Part shown: positions 1 through 8,505 of the stretch, piece after piece | How positions within the stretch are numbered: position 1 is the first letter of the stretch | Layout: the number at the start of each line of letters is the position of its first letter | Source: Nocardia cyriacigeorgica | Lineage (GTDB): Bacteria > Actinomycetota > Actinomycetes > Mycobacteriales > Mycobacteriaceae | Reading direction: 5' to 3' | Assembly: GCF_005863245.1 (NCBI RefSeq) | Contig: NZ_VBUT01000008.1 | Location: 186,001 to 250,000, forward strand | Length of the DNA: 64,000 nt | The notes under the pieces: model-generated | The model's database searches: none | What the model was told of the DNA's origin: nothing | Seen by the model: the letters and a program-made list of their open reading frames with translations, nothing else | Translations under genes and position numbers: made by a program

Positions 1-104
1 AGGACATCGCCGTGGTCGACGAGCGCCGCCGCCAGGACAAGGCGCAGCTGCGGGCTCGGCTGCGCGGTGACGAGCCGGGCGATCAGGGCGGGCCGAAGGC
101 GTGA
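1..104 (+). CDS. C-terminal end of an unidentified protein (partial)
   Basis: Only the last 33 codons are inside the window, read in the frame that starts at base 3 and stops with TGA at 102-104. The visible tail is highly charged (DERRRQDKAQLRARLRGDE...) and ends GGPKA, as expected of a soluble protein's disordered C-terminus. It overlaps the GTG start of the next gene by three bases (GTGA at 101-104), so the two are probably co-transcribed and translationally coupled. The family cannot be recognised from this fragment. Confidence 0.55.
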   Translation, partial: DIAVVDERRRQDKAQLRARLRGDEPGDQGGPKA

Positions 105-1186
105 AGTACGTCGACCGGAGCGCCCCGCGTGCCTGGGTCGACAATGCCGTGCGGCTCATCGACGCCGACACCCAGCGCAGCGCCGACACCCATCTGCTGC
201 GGTATCCGCTGCCGGCCGAGTGGGATATCCAGCTGTATCTCAAGGACGAATCCACTCACATCACCGGCAGTCTCAAGCACCGGCTGGCGCGTTCGCTGTT
301 CCTGTACGCGCTGTGCAACGGCTGGATCACCGAGAACACCACCGTGGTCGAGGCGTCGTCCGGGTCGACGGCGGTGAGCGAGGCGTATTTCGCGAAACTG
401 CTCGGCCTGGATTTCGTCGCCGTGATGCCCGCCAGTACCTCGCCGCAGAAGATCGCGTTGATCGAGGCGCAGGGCGGCCGCTGTCATTTCGTGCAACGCC
501 CACCGGAGATGTACACCGAGGCCGCGCGGCTGGCCGCCGAATGCGGTGGGCACTACATGGACCAGTTCACCCATGCCGAGCGGGCGACCGACTGGCGTGG
601 CAACAACAACATCGCCGAATCCATCTTCGAGCAGCTGAAACTGGAGAATCACCCGGTGCCGGAGTGGATCGTCACCGGCGCGGGCACCGGCGGCACCGGC
701 GCCACCATCGGCCGCTACATCCGCTACCGCAGGCATGCGACGAAACTGGCCATCGTCGATCCGGAGAATTCCGCGTTCTACGGCGGCTACGAAACCGGTG
801 ATCCGGGCTATCAGACCGGGATGCCGTCGCGGATCGAAGGCATCGGGCGTCCGCGGGTGGAGCCGTCGTTCATCGCGCAGGTGGTGGACCGGATGATCGA
901 GGTGCCCGACGCGGCGTCGATCGCCACCGCGCGGCACGCCAGCCGGGTGCTCGGCCGGCGCGTCGGTGGTTCGACCGGCACCAATCTGTGGGGCGCGTTC
1001 GCGCTGATCGCCGAGATGCTGGCGCAGGGGCGCACCGGCAGCGTGGTCACCCTGCTCTGCGACGGCGGCGACCGGTACGCGGGAACGTATTTCGACGACG
1101 ACTGGGTCGCGAAGCAGGGTCTGGACCTCGACGAACCTGCCGCCGTGCTGGCCGATTTCACCGCGACGGGCATCTGGCGCGGCTGA
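101..1186 (+). CDS. cds1: PLP-dependent cysteine synthase/desulfhydrase family protein (Cds1-like)
   Basis: A 361-aa fold-type II PLP enzyme of the cysteine synthase family. The Schiff-base lysine lies in GSLKHRLA (about K59), the substrate loop is SSGST (87-91) and the phosphate-binding glycine loop is GAGTGGTG (193-200). The sequence, with SLKHRLARSLF and the RGNNNIAESIF segment, resembles mycobacterial Cds1 (Rv3684), described as an L-cysteine desulfhydrase that releases sulfide, pyruvate and ammonia, more than CysK or CysM. The GTG start overlaps the upstream stop. Cysteine desulfhydrase activity is inferred from family resemblance; a cysteine synthase-like activity is the alternative. 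Confidence 0.85.
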   Translation: MKYVDRSAPRAWVDNAVRLIDADTQRSADTHLLRYPLPAEWDIQLYLKDESTHITGSLKHRLARSLFLYALCNGWITENTTVVEASSGSTAVSEAYFAKLLGLDFVAVMPASTSPQKIALIEAQGGRCHFVQRPPEMYTEAARLAAECGGHYMDQFTHAERATDWRGNNNIAESIFEQLKLENHPVPEWIVTGAGTGGTGATIGRYIRYRRHATKLAIVDPENSAFYGGYETGDPGYQTGMPSRIEGIGRPRVEPSFIAQVVDRMIEVPDAASIATARHASRVLGRRVGGSTGTNLWGAFALIAEMLAQGRTGSVVTLLCDGGDRYAGTYFDDDWVAKQGLDLDEPAAVLADFTATGIWRG

Positions 1187-1257
1187 ACGCGCGGCCTTGG
1201 CCTCATTGCGCGTCATCGGCCGACGACCGGAGGGATCCGCCGGATCGCGTGCCCGGC

Positions 1258-1953
1258 CTACCCGGATCGCGCCGCGCCCTGCCGATCGCGGGCAGGCCCG
1301 CCCGCCTTCGACGGTGCCCGGCCGGCCGACTCGCGCGCACGACCCGCGGTCGCGCGGACCCCGGCGATGATCGTGTCCACCAAAGCGGCGATGTAGGCGG
1401 CCGATTCGGCTTTCGCCCGTTCCCGCAGGTGCGGCGGCGTCGCGGTGACGTGGTTGGAGACCGCTCCCGCGATCAGATCGGCGACCAGGGCGACCGAGGT
1501 CTGCGGTGGGAGTTCGCCCCGCTCGATGCCACGCCGGATGATCGCGCGGGTGGCGCGCAAATGTTCGGGGTACGGATCGCCGGCGAGGGTGTCGGCGAGT
1601 TTCGGCACGCGATGCGCGTCGGCCGACAGCTGGCGTGCCAGTGACCCGTCATCGGTGCTTTCGTGCGCCAGCCAGCTGGTGGCGAACTCGATCAGATCGG
1701 ATCGCAGGTCGCCGGTGTCGATGCCTGCGATGAACCGGATCCGCGAACGCACCGCGTCCACCAGCAGTGCCTCCTTCGACGGCCACCGCAGGTAGAGCGA
1801 GCCTTTGCCGATCCCGGAACGCCTGGCCACCTCGTCCAGCGTGAACCCGCTCCACCCGCGTTCGGCGTAGACCGCGCGGGCGGCCTGCTGGGCGCGGTGT
1901 TCCAGGTCCGGATCGCGCGGACGCCCGGCTCGTCGCGTGTCAACCACCGACAC
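1258..1953 (-). CDS. TetR/AcrR family transcriptional regulator
   Basis: A 231-aa regulator. The N-terminal HTH (about residues 15-60) is typical of TetR: GFTLDEVARRSGIGKGSLYLRWPSKEALL. The C-terminal two thirds are the variable ligand-binding and dimerisation domain, and the last 30 residues are Arg/Ala-rich and probably disordered. A GTG start at 1953 is used. It is divergent from the acyl-CoA ligase at 2078, and the intergenic region carries an imperfect inverted repeat (1976-2006), so local repression of the ligase and of itself, relieved by an acyl-CoA or similar ligand, is likely. The ligand is unknown. Confidence 0.88.
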   Translation of the reverse strand: MSVVDTRRAGRPRDPDLEHRAQQAARAVYAERGWSGFTLDEVARRSGIGKGSLYLRWPSKEALLVDAVRSRIRFIAGIDTGDLRSDLIEFATSWLAHESTDDGSLARQLSADAHRVPKLADTLAGDPYPEHLRATRAIIRRGIERGELPPQTSVALVADLIAGAVSNHVTATPPHLRERAKAESAAYIAALVDTIIAGVRATAGRARESAGRAPSKAGGPARDRQGAARSG

Positions 1954-1975
1954 ATTGTGGCACCGGTCTCATTTT

Positions 1976-2006
1976 CCTATTTACGACGGTGGCCGTCCGT
2001 AATAGG
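1976..2006. promoter_or_regulatory. Imperfect inverted repeat, candidate TetR operator
   Basis: Arms CCTATTTACGACGG (1976-1989) and CCGTCCGTAATAGG (1993-2006) pair at 11 of 14 positions around a short centre. It lies between the divergent TetR gene (start 1953) and the acyl-CoA ligase (start 2078). Position and length fit a TetR-dimer operator. Binding is inferred. Confidence 0.5.
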
Positions 2007-2077
2007 CTGGCGCGACATTGCTGCGATATCCGTCACAGTGGCAGCGCCGCTCACGACGGTGACCTGGAGGTATGCCG

Positions 2078-3616
2078 ATGATCACGCCACCGACCGACCT
2101 CGGTTCCTGGATCGCCCGCCGGGCCGCGTCCGGGCCGGGGCGCCCGGCCATCACGTTCGAGGGGCAGACGCTGACCTACGGTGCTCTCCTCGAGCGGGTC
2201 GACCGGCTGGCCGCGGAGCTGGTCGCCGGCGGGGTTGCGCCCGGCGATCGAGTCGGCTACCTCGGGCTGAACCATCCGGATTTCCTGGTCACGCTGTTCG
2301 CGGCGTCGCGGGCGGGTGCGGTGTTCGTGCCGCTCAACTTCCGGCTGACGGCGGGCGAGCTCGGCTACATCCTCGGCGACGCCGGGGTGCACACCCTGAT
2401 CGCCGACGCCGACCGGGCCGAGATCGTCGATCCGGTACTCGCCGAATCCGGGGTGCGCCGGTCGATTTCGCTGACCGCCCGTCCCGGCTGGGAGGTCCTC
2501 GACGAGCTGTTGGCGGCTCGCGAGCCGATCGCCGAGCCGAGGCATCCGGACGCCGACGACGTCGCGGTGATCATGTACACCTCCGGCACCACCGGCAGGC
2601 CCAAGGGCGCGATGCTGACGCACGGAAACCTCTTCTGGAACAACGTCAACGCGCTGCTGTCCTTCGACACCCTGCACGACGACGTCTCCCTGGTCTGCGC
2701 GCCGCTGTTCCATATCGGCGGGTTGAACGTGACGACGCTGGTCTCGTTGCAAAAGGGCGCGCACTTGGTGCTGATGGCCGCGTTCGATCCGGCGCAAGCG
2801 CTGGCGCTGATCGCCGAACACAAGGTCACCACCATGTTCGGGGTGCCGGCGATGTATCTGTTCATGGCGCAGGTCCCGCAGTTCGAGACCACGGACCTGT
2901 CGAGCGTGCGCACCTTCATCTGTGGTGGCGCGCCGGTGCCGGAAGCGCTCATCACCCGCTACGGCGAGCGCGGCGTGCCCTTCGCTCAGGGTTACGGCCT
3001 CACCGAAACGGCGCCGCTGGCGCTGGTGCTGTCCACCGACGATGTCGCCACCCGGCTCGGCGCCGCCGGGCACAAGGTGCTGCCGCTGTCGGATGTCCGC
3101 CTGGTCGACCTCGACAACAACCCGGTCCCCGACGGTGAACGCGGCGAGATCTGTGTGCGCGGACCGCAGGTCATGCAGGGGTATTGGAACAACAAGGCCG
3201 CCACCGACGCGGTCATCGATGCCGAGGGCTGGTTCCACACCGGCGATATCGGTCAGGCCGACGAGGACGGCTTCGTCTATGTGGTCGACCGGGTCAAGGA
3301 CATGGTGATCACCGGTGGTGAGAACGTCTACCCAGCCGAGGTGGAGAACGTGCTCTACCGGCATCCGGCGGTGGCCGAGGTGGCGGTGCTCGGCCTGCCG
3401 GACGAGAAATGGGGTGAGGCGGTGACGGCCGTCGTCGCCACCCAGCCCGGCGCCTCGCTCACGCTGGACGAGCTGCGTGAGTTCGCGCGCGGTGACCTGG
3501 CCGGATACAAGGTGCCGCTGCGGCTGGAGTTCGTCGACGCGCTGCCGCGCAATGCGTCGGGGAAGGTGCTGAAGTACCGCTTGCGTGAGCAGTTCGGCGA
3601 GGTGGCGGAAGGCTGA
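2078..3616 (+). CDS. Long-chain acyl-CoA ligase (FadD-like, ANL superfamily)
   Basis: About 512 aa. It activates a carboxylic acid to an acyl-adenylate and then to the CoA thioester. The AMP-binding P-loop YTSGTTGRPKG is at about 167-177, GYGLTE at about 304-309, the hinge region is FHTGDIG / DRVKDMVITGGENVYP, and the catalytic lysine in LPRNASGKVLK is about K496. The nearest named relatives are FadD13-type and medium/long-chain ligases; the substrate cannot be read from sequence. Two ATGs are possible. GGAGG at 2066-2070 is only one base from the ATG at 2072 but seven from that at 2078, so 2078 is chosen. A divergent TetR gene probably controls it. Confidence 0.88.
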   Translation: MITPPTDLGSWIARRAASGPGRPAITFEGQTLTYGALLERVDRLAAELVAGGVAPGDRVGYLGLNHPDFLVTLFAASRAGAVFVPLNFRLTAGELGYILGDAGVHTLIADADRAEIVDPVLAESGVRRSISLTARPGWEVLDELLAAREPIAEPRHPDADDVAVIMYTSGTTGRPKGAMLTHGNLFWNNVNALLSFDTLHDDVSLVCAPLFHIGGLNVTTLVSLQKGAHLVLMAAFDPAQALALIAEHKVTTMFGVPAMYLFMAQVPQFETTDLSSVRTFICGGAPVPEALITRYGERGVPFAQGYGLTETAPLALVLSTDDVATRLGAAGHKVLPLSDVRLVDLDNNPVPDGERGEICVRGPQVMQGYWNNKAATDAVIDAEGWFHTGDIGQADEDGFVYVVDRVKDMVITGGENVYPAEVENVLYRHPAVAEVAVLGLPDEKWGEAVTAVVATQPGASLTLDELREFARGDLAGYKVPLRLEFVDALPRNASGKVLKYRLREQFGEVAEG

Positions 3617-3730
3617 TCGGGGCCGATCCCGGATCGGAGCGCCCCGGCATCGGGTTCCCGGGTTCGCCTCCAGTTCGTATGGAGTCGTGAACGGCGGGGT
3701 TCGGCCGGGGCGCATTCTTTCGCGTCGAGC

Positions 3731-3775
3731 GTCAATTTTTGTTGACAAGCAGCGCTGCTGTCAATCAAAATTGAC
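3731..3775. promoter_or_regulatory. Twin 16-bp palindromes over the promoter of the HTH/Clp_N operon
   Basis: Two near-identical palindromes, GTCAATTTTTGTTGAC (3731-3746) and GTCAATCAAAATTGAC (3760-3775), have centres 29 bp apart. The first contains a -35-like TTGACA (3742-3747). An A-rich, weakly -10-like CAAAAT (3766-3771) sits 18 bp further on, inside the second. The ATG follows at 3779 with no Shine-Dalgarno sequence, so the mRNA may be leaderless. The AT-rich block stands out in this GC-rich DNA and looks like a tight operator pair. Confidence 0.6.
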
Positions 3776-3778
3776 GAC

Positions 3779-4000
3779 ATGACGGAAGCAACCACGCTGG
3801 CGGCGGCGGCCGGTAGTCCCGACCCGGAAGTCGGGCTGCGGGCGGTCCTGGCATTGCGCAGGCTGCTCGAACGGCTCGAAGCGATCCAAGTGGCCAACGC
3901 CAGGGATCAGGGCTGGTCGTGGCAGGCCATCGCGGACGCCCTCGAGGTCAGCAAGCAAGCGGTGCACCAGAAATACAACAAGAAAGGCAGGGGCCGCTGA
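3779..4000 (+). CDS. Small helix-turn-helix protein
   Basis: 73 aa, most of it a helical region followed by an HTH: WSWQAIADALEVSKQAVHQKYNKKG (about residues 44-70). It resembles the small HTH partners encoded next to Clp N-terminal-domain proteins in actinobacteria. Its stop overlaps the next ATG by one base (TGATG at 3998-4002). The palindromes just upstream make autoregulation likely. There is no sensory domain, so any signal must come through a partner, possibly the downstream Clp_N protein. Confidence 0.8.
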   Translation: MTEATTLAAAAGSPDPEVGLRAVLALRRLLERLEAIQVANARDQGWSWQAIADALEVSKQAVHQKYNKKGRGR

Positions 4001-4578
4001 TGTTCGAACGGTTCAGCAAGCACGCTCGAATGGCCGTTGTGGTGGCCCAAGAAGAGGCCAGGCAGCTGCGTGCGCCCGAGATTCGCGTCGAACACGTGCT
4101 GCTCGGAGTGCTGTCGCAGGCCGAGCCCGCGATGAAGGACGCGCTGGCCTCGGCCGGACTCACCCATGAGCGAGTGACCGCCGAGCTGGCCGAGGACGGA
4201 AAGAACGCCCCGCTCGGCGACCGCGACGCCGAAGCCCTGCGCTCCATCGGCATCGACCTCGACGCCGTACGCGACAGTCTCGAGGCCACCTTCGGCGAGG
4301 ACGCACTCGACCGCGCCGAACCACCCCAGCCGCGTGGACGGTTCGGGCGCGGCGGGATGAACTTCGGCCACATCCGGTTCTCCCGCGATGCGAAGAAGAC
4401 GCTGGAGCTGTCGCTGCGGGAGGCGTTGGCGCGCAAGGACAAGAGCATCGAATCCGGGCACATCCTGCTGGCGATACTGCGGGCACCGAACGCCACGACG
4501 GCGGCGCTGATCGGCGGCGACGACCAGGCCGAGGCCCTGCGGACGCGGGTGCACGCGCTGCTGGACCGGGCAGCCTGA
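4000..4578 (+). CDS. Clp N-terminal (double Clp_N) domain protein without ATPase
   Basis: 192 aa with two Clp_N repeats, about residues 1-75 (MFERFSKHARMAVVVAQEEARQL... RVEHVLLGVL) and about 125-190 (FSRDAKKTLELSLREAL... SGHILLAIL), separated by an Arg/Gly-rich linker. This is the substrate/adaptor-recognition module of ClpC, but no AAA+ domain follows, so it is not an unfoldase. It may act as a stand-alone adaptor or sensor. The start at 4000 is set by the one-base overlap with the HTH gene; a longer in-frame start at 3919 would overlap that gene and is rejected. Confidence 0.85.
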   Translation: MFERFSKHARMAVVVAQEEARQLRAPEIRVEHVLLGVLSQAEPAMKDALASAGLTHERVTAELAEDGKNAPLGDRDAEALRSIGIDLDAVRDSLEATFGEDALDRAEPPQPRGRFGRGGMNFGHIRFSRDAKKTLELSLREALARKDKSIESGHILLAILRAPNATTAALIGGDDQAEALRTRVHALLDRAA

Positions 4579-4637
4579 ACCGCGAAGGTTCGGCTCGGTA
4601 CCGCCCGGATCCGGCTTTCGGGCTCTAGCATGGCTCC

Positions 4638-5021
4638 ATGCAGCTTGTGCTTCGGTTGATCATCAACGCGTTCGCCATCTGGCTGGCCGCGACGTGGATC
4701 GACAAGATCGACATCATCAGTCCGGAGGATCAGGGCAACGGCGCCAAGATCATCACGCTGCTGGCGGTCGCGGCCGTGTTCACCGCGGTGAACGCCCTCG
4801 TCAAGCCGATCGTGCAGCTGCTGTCGCTGCCACTGGTGATCGTGACCCTCGGCCTGTTCCTGCTGGTGGTCAATGCCCTGATGCTGTGGCTGACGGCGTG
4901 GATCACCGAGTTCACCGATTACGGCCTGCGCATCGACGGCTTCTGGGCCGCGTTCTGGGGCGCGATCATCGTCACGGTGGTGAACTGGCTACTCGGTGTG
5001 CTTGTGCCCGACCGGGACTGA
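4638..5021 (+). CDS. Phage-holin-like family IV small membrane protein
   Basis: 127 aa with about four transmembrane segments (residues 3-20, 35-55, 60-85, 100-122). The pattern AVNALVKPIVQLLSLPLVIVTLGLFLLVVNALMLWL is characteristic of the mycobacterial/phage holin family IV (DUF360-like) proteins, which are chromosomally encoded and of unknown function. It stands alone between the Clp_N operon and the convergent immunity/toxin pair. No phage genes are nearby, so a lytic role is not implied. Confidence 0.8.
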   Translation: MQLVLRLIINAFAIWLAATWIDKIDIISPEDQGNGAKIITLLAVAAVFTAVNALVKPIVQLLSLPLVIVTLGLFLLVVNALMLWLTAWITEFTDYGLRIDGFWAAFWGAIIVTVVNWLLGVLVPDRD

Positions 5022-5101
5022 GTATCGGCTGCCCGCGGTGATCCGGCGGGTGCCCGGGTTCGTTCGTCCTGGTGGGCGATCGCGGGAATCCGCCCCGCGG
5101 T

Positions 5102-5749
5102 TCACAACCACTCGGTGACATCCATGGGCGCGCCGTCATCGTCGAGCGGCGGCTCGATGCCGCGAGGTTGCGGGGTGCCGAAGTTCGAGGGCGGACCGGG
5201 TTCGACCGCTACCTCGAGCACCGCGTCGAAGTCGGTGAGGACAGCGGCCAATCGCGGTGCATTACCTCGATGGATCTCCGGTTGCGGACGTCCGTGGAAG
5301 TCGTGGGTCAGCCAGATGTCGTGGTGGACCTCGAGGTCGACGATAGGTTCCGTGCCGGTGAGATCCACCCCCACGCGCACCAGATCGTCCTGGGTGTGCG
5401 GGGATCCGGCAGCGTCGAATCGGGTGCCCGGCCCGGTGACGGTGAGCGCGCCGATCGTCGCATGGCCGGGAACCTCGGGCGGGCGCGCGGATTCGAGCAG
5501 AGCGGGCAATGCGGGATCGGCGAGACCGGCGGCCACCGCGACCGTGGATTGCGCGCCCGGCACGATCCGCCCCTCGACCGACCAGCGGCAACTCACCCGC
5601 GCCGCCGACAACAAGCCGTGCCGTTCGGCGCAGCTCACGAGCCGGTCCGCCAGCTCGAACTGGGCCGCCACACCGCGTCCGACGCCGGTCGGCCACCAGG
5701 TCCACACGAACGAGAACGCCGGCGCCCGAAGCGGTTCGGCCGCGCTCAT
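5102..5749 (-). CDS. Candidate immunity protein for the upstream toxin
   Basis: 215 aa, not recognised as a named family. It has no signal peptide or membrane segment; it begins with FSFVWTWWPTG and ends in an acidic Pro/Asp-rich tail (PPLDDDGAPMDVTEWL), and reads as a soluble cytoplasmic alpha/beta protein. Its ATG overlaps the stop of the 876-aa toxin-like gene by four bases (5746-5749), giving strict co-expression. A small cytosolic protein directly behind a C-terminal toxin domain is the standard place for a polymorphic-toxin immunity gene. The role is inferred entirely from context. Confidence 0.6.
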   Translation of the reverse strand: MSAAEPLRAPAFSFVWTWWPTGVGRGVAAQFELADRLVSCAERHGLLSAARVSCRWSVEGRIVPGAQSTVAVAAGLADPALPALLESARPPEVPGHATIGALTVTGPGTRFDAAGSPHTQDDLVRVGVDLTGTEPIVDLEVHHDIWLTHDFHGRPQPEIHRGNAPRLAAVLTDFDAVLEVAVEPGPPSNFGTPQPRGIEPPLDDDGAPMDVTEWL

Positions 5750-8376
5750 TCCGGGAAGACTTTCGCGCCGTCGGGAATGATCAGCTCCTTGTCGTCGGAA
5801 AAGCGCAGCACAAAGGCGATACCGCTGGCGGCGGACCGGTCGTTCAGCGAACGCAGCGTATCGGTATCCAGCGCGGTCGACGGTGCGGCCACCTCCAGTA
5901 CGCCCACCTTCCGCTGGGCGGGCGCGTCCACCAATTGCTTGACCACCGAGGCCGTCGCCGACCGCAGGCCTTTGATCGAGGCGACCTCTTTCGCCTGATA
6001 GGCGAAGGTCACCTGACCGTCGGGACCCTTGATGCCGACGTCGATATCGAAGCGCCCCTGACCCTCCTTCGTCCGGCCGAACACCAGATCGTGATGGCCA
6101 CGCCGGTACAACTCGTCGCCGAGGCGCAACTCCTGCATGGCCGCCGGCCGGGCAGCGGACGGCCCGCGGAACTTCGACACCAGATCCTTGAACCCCTCCG
6201 ACCCGGCGAGATGGCCCTTGCCGATGATATCGGCGGCCTCGGCGCCCATCGGGCTGCTGTTCGCATTGCGCAGCGCCTGAATCGTTTTCTGCTTATCGGG
6301 CCCGGAAATGCCGAGGCGGTCCATGACGCTCGAGACCGCCGCGACCTGATCCTCACGCATCGGCTTCCCGGCGCCGCCCCGCTCCTGGGCCGAACTGTTC
6401 GTCCGGTCGTAGCGCTGGGTCCACTTCGGCTGTGGCAGGGTGCCGCCGGTCTCGGTGTAGCGGCGGTAGCTGTTCGGCGCGTCCTGGGAGATGTCTTTGA
6501 CCTGACGGCCGCGGTCGACGGTCTTGTCCTGGAGTTCGGTGACCTGCTGCGGGTCGAGGGCGCGCACCGTGACCTGGATGGTGGCCGTGATCGGCCGGGT
6601 CTGACCGGCCGGGATCAGCTGGGGATCGTAGGTCGCGCTGCACGACAGCGTCGTCGAGCCATTGGCGGGCATGGTGCCGCTGCCGTTGCAGCCCGGCCCG
6701 AGCGCCACCGGCACCGACGACTGCATGCTGACGGTGTAGTCGAACCTGACCGTGGTGACCCGGATATCGCGCGAGGTGTTGACCGTGTTGCTGATGACGA
6801 ACTGGATCGTGCAGACGCCGAGGCAGGGGTTCTGCAGGAACTGGCCGTTGATATTGCCGCCCACGGAAATCCGGGAATCGACGGCGTTGCTCACGTCGTT
6901 CACCCGGCCCGGCAGTTCTTCGTAGATGCCGAGGGCGTCGTCGGCTTCCGCGGCTTCGGGTTCGACGGAGAACTCGGGCAGCCCCGATTCCTCCTCGCCC
7001 GAGCCGCCGGACGACGACGCACTGACGATCCGGTCGATCACCGGCTGACCGGAACCGTCGCTCGATTCGCCCGCCGGATCGAAATTGCTCACATAGGTGG
7101 TGATGGAGCCGCTGGTGATGGGTGTGGATCGATGCCCGTCGATCTCGATCGGCTCACCGACGGTGACGTCGGCGCTGCGTTCGGCCTCGGGATCCAGCGC
7201 AAGCGCCAGCCGCGCCGGCGCCAAGGTGCTCGCCAGATCGAACCCGAAACGCTCGGGCCCGATCAATACCGGCACGTCCCTGTAACGAGCGGCGTCCTCG
7301 GCGGATTCGCCGAGCGCGAGCCACGCCTGCTCGCTGCCGCGCAGGAAGGATTTCCCGCCGACACCCAGGTAGTCCATATCGATGCCACCGCGCACCGACA
7401 CCGTCCCCGTCGCATCACCGACGTTGGTGACCGTGAGATCCACCCGAAGCCGCCCGGCCGACGCCCCCTTCGGTTTCACCGTCCCGGTGAAATGCGTGGC
7501 CGGCGTATCCAGCAACCGCAATTGCGCGCTCGCCAACGCCGACCGCCCCCGCTGCTCGACACTCGCCCCATCACCGGTGCGCTGCAAGAACACGACCCCA
7601 CCGACCCCGAGCGCGCAGACGACCAGAATCACCAGCGAGGCGATGACCCAAGCCCGCCGCCGCTGTGAACGCACCGCCCCTTCGCCGCCCATCGGCCCAC
7701 CATGCTGAGCGTCGAACCCGAATCCCGGATTCGGATAGGGGACATACGGCCCGCCGCCGGGACCGTGCCCACCGGGGTGCGGTGGATACGGGCTGCTGCC
7801 AGGGGTTTGTCCGCCGGGTGGTGGCGGATACGGGCCGCGAGGCATGTGCCCGCTCGATTGCGGGGGATAGGGACCACCCTGCCCACCGGATTGCATCGGA
7901 GCCGGCGCGCCGATGGGTGCATGTCCGCCGTGGTGTGGTGGATAGGCGCGGCTGCCGGGCACCCACTCGACATGTTGTGGCGGGAGTTGCGCGCCGCGCT
8001 GCGCCTGTCCGCCGGGTTGTGGTGGAAGCGGTCCGCCGCCGGGCCCGTGTGCGCCGTGTTGTGGTGGGTATTGCCCACCGCCCGGTGCCTGTCCGCTGGA
8101 TCGCGATGGGAACGACCCACTGCCCGGCCACTGCGGGCTGGGCTGGGGGATCGCGGGGTGAGCTGGTCCCGAATGTCCTTGTACGGGAGCCCGGTATGGG
8201 CCCGGTAGCGCCGGCGCTGATGGGTTCGGTGTCGATGCGGGTCCAGGCTCACCGGATTCCGGCTGCTGTGGATTCGGTACGGAGGGCGGCGGTGCGTCGG
8301 GCGGCCGCGAATCGTCTGGTGGAGGCGGCGAATCGGATCGCTGCACAGGTTTTTCGCGGTCGCCGGCCTCCGACAT
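5746..8376 (-). CDS. Membrane-anchored polymorphic toxin with C-terminal nuclease-like domain
   Basis: 876 aa. Residues 1-236 are a Pro/Gly/Gln-rich tail with repeated PPxxGG motifs. A single TM segment at about 242-264 follows SQRRR, so the tail is predicted cytoplasmic and the rest outside. Residues 275-435 resemble the exported LppX/LprG-like fold, and 505-610 look like a beta-sandwich with four cysteines (C518, C522, C563, C579). The C-terminus (about 675-876) has E749/E755, DID (777-779) and YQAK (793-796), the spacing of a PD-(D/E)xK-type nuclease core. GGAGGG precedes the ATG at 8376. Nuclease activity and delivery are inferred; the architecture is visible. Confidence 0.7.
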   Translation of the reverse strand: MSEAGDREKPVQRSDSPPPPDDSRPPDAPPPSVPNPQQPESGEPGPASTPNPSAPALPGPYRAPVQGHSGPAHPAIPQPSPQWPGSGSFPSRSSGQAPGGGQYPPQHGAHGPGGGPLPPQPGGQAQRGAQLPPQHVEWVPGSRAYPPHHGGHAPIGAPAPMQSGGQGGPYPPQSSGHMPRGPYPPPPGGQTPGSSPYPPHPGGHGPGGGPYVPYPNPGFGFDAQHGGPMGGEGAVRSQRRRAWVIASLVILVVCALGVGGVVFLQRTGDGASVEQRGRSALASAQLRLLDTPATHFTGTVKPKGASAGRLRVDLTVTNVGDATGTVSVRGGIDMDYLGVGGKSFLRGSEQAWLALGESAEDAARYRDVPVLIGPERFGFDLASTLAPARLALALDPEAERSADVTVGEPIEIDGHRSTPITSGSITTYVSNFDPAGESSDGSGQPVIDRIVSASSSGGSGEEESGLPEFSVEPEAAEADDALGIYEELPGRVNDVSNAVDSRISVGGNINGQFLQNPCLGVCTIQFVISNTVNTSRDIRVTTVRFDYTVSMQSSVPVALGPGCNGSGTMPANGSTTLSCSATYDPQLIPAGQTRPITATIQVTVRALDPQQVTELQDKTVDRGRQVKDISQDAPNSYRRYTETGGTLPQPKWTQRYDRTNSSAQERGGAGKPMREDQVAAVSSVMDRLGISGPDKQKTIQALRNANSSPMGAEAADIIGKGHLAGSEGFKDLVSKFRGPSAARPAAMQELRLGDELYRRGHHDLVFGRTKEGQGRFDIDVGIKGPDGQVTFAYQAKEVASIKGLRSATASVVKQLVDAPAQRKVGVLEVAAPSTALDTDTLRSLNDRSAASGIAFVLRFSDDKELIIPDGAKVFPE

Positions 8377-8505
8377 GGTCCCTCCTAGAGATGACGGGAC
8401 CGCTGAGCGCCATCCCGTCGAGCCCCTCGCCCCTGCCTCAACAGTACGGCGCTGCCACGCTTTTCGCGTGCGATCGATTCGCCTCGGCGGGGAATGCCGC
8501 CCGGC

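Noticed and set aside
4638..5021. Holin-like gene as evidence of prophage
   Set aside because: The family is a common chromosomal one in actinobacteria and no other phage gene is nearby.
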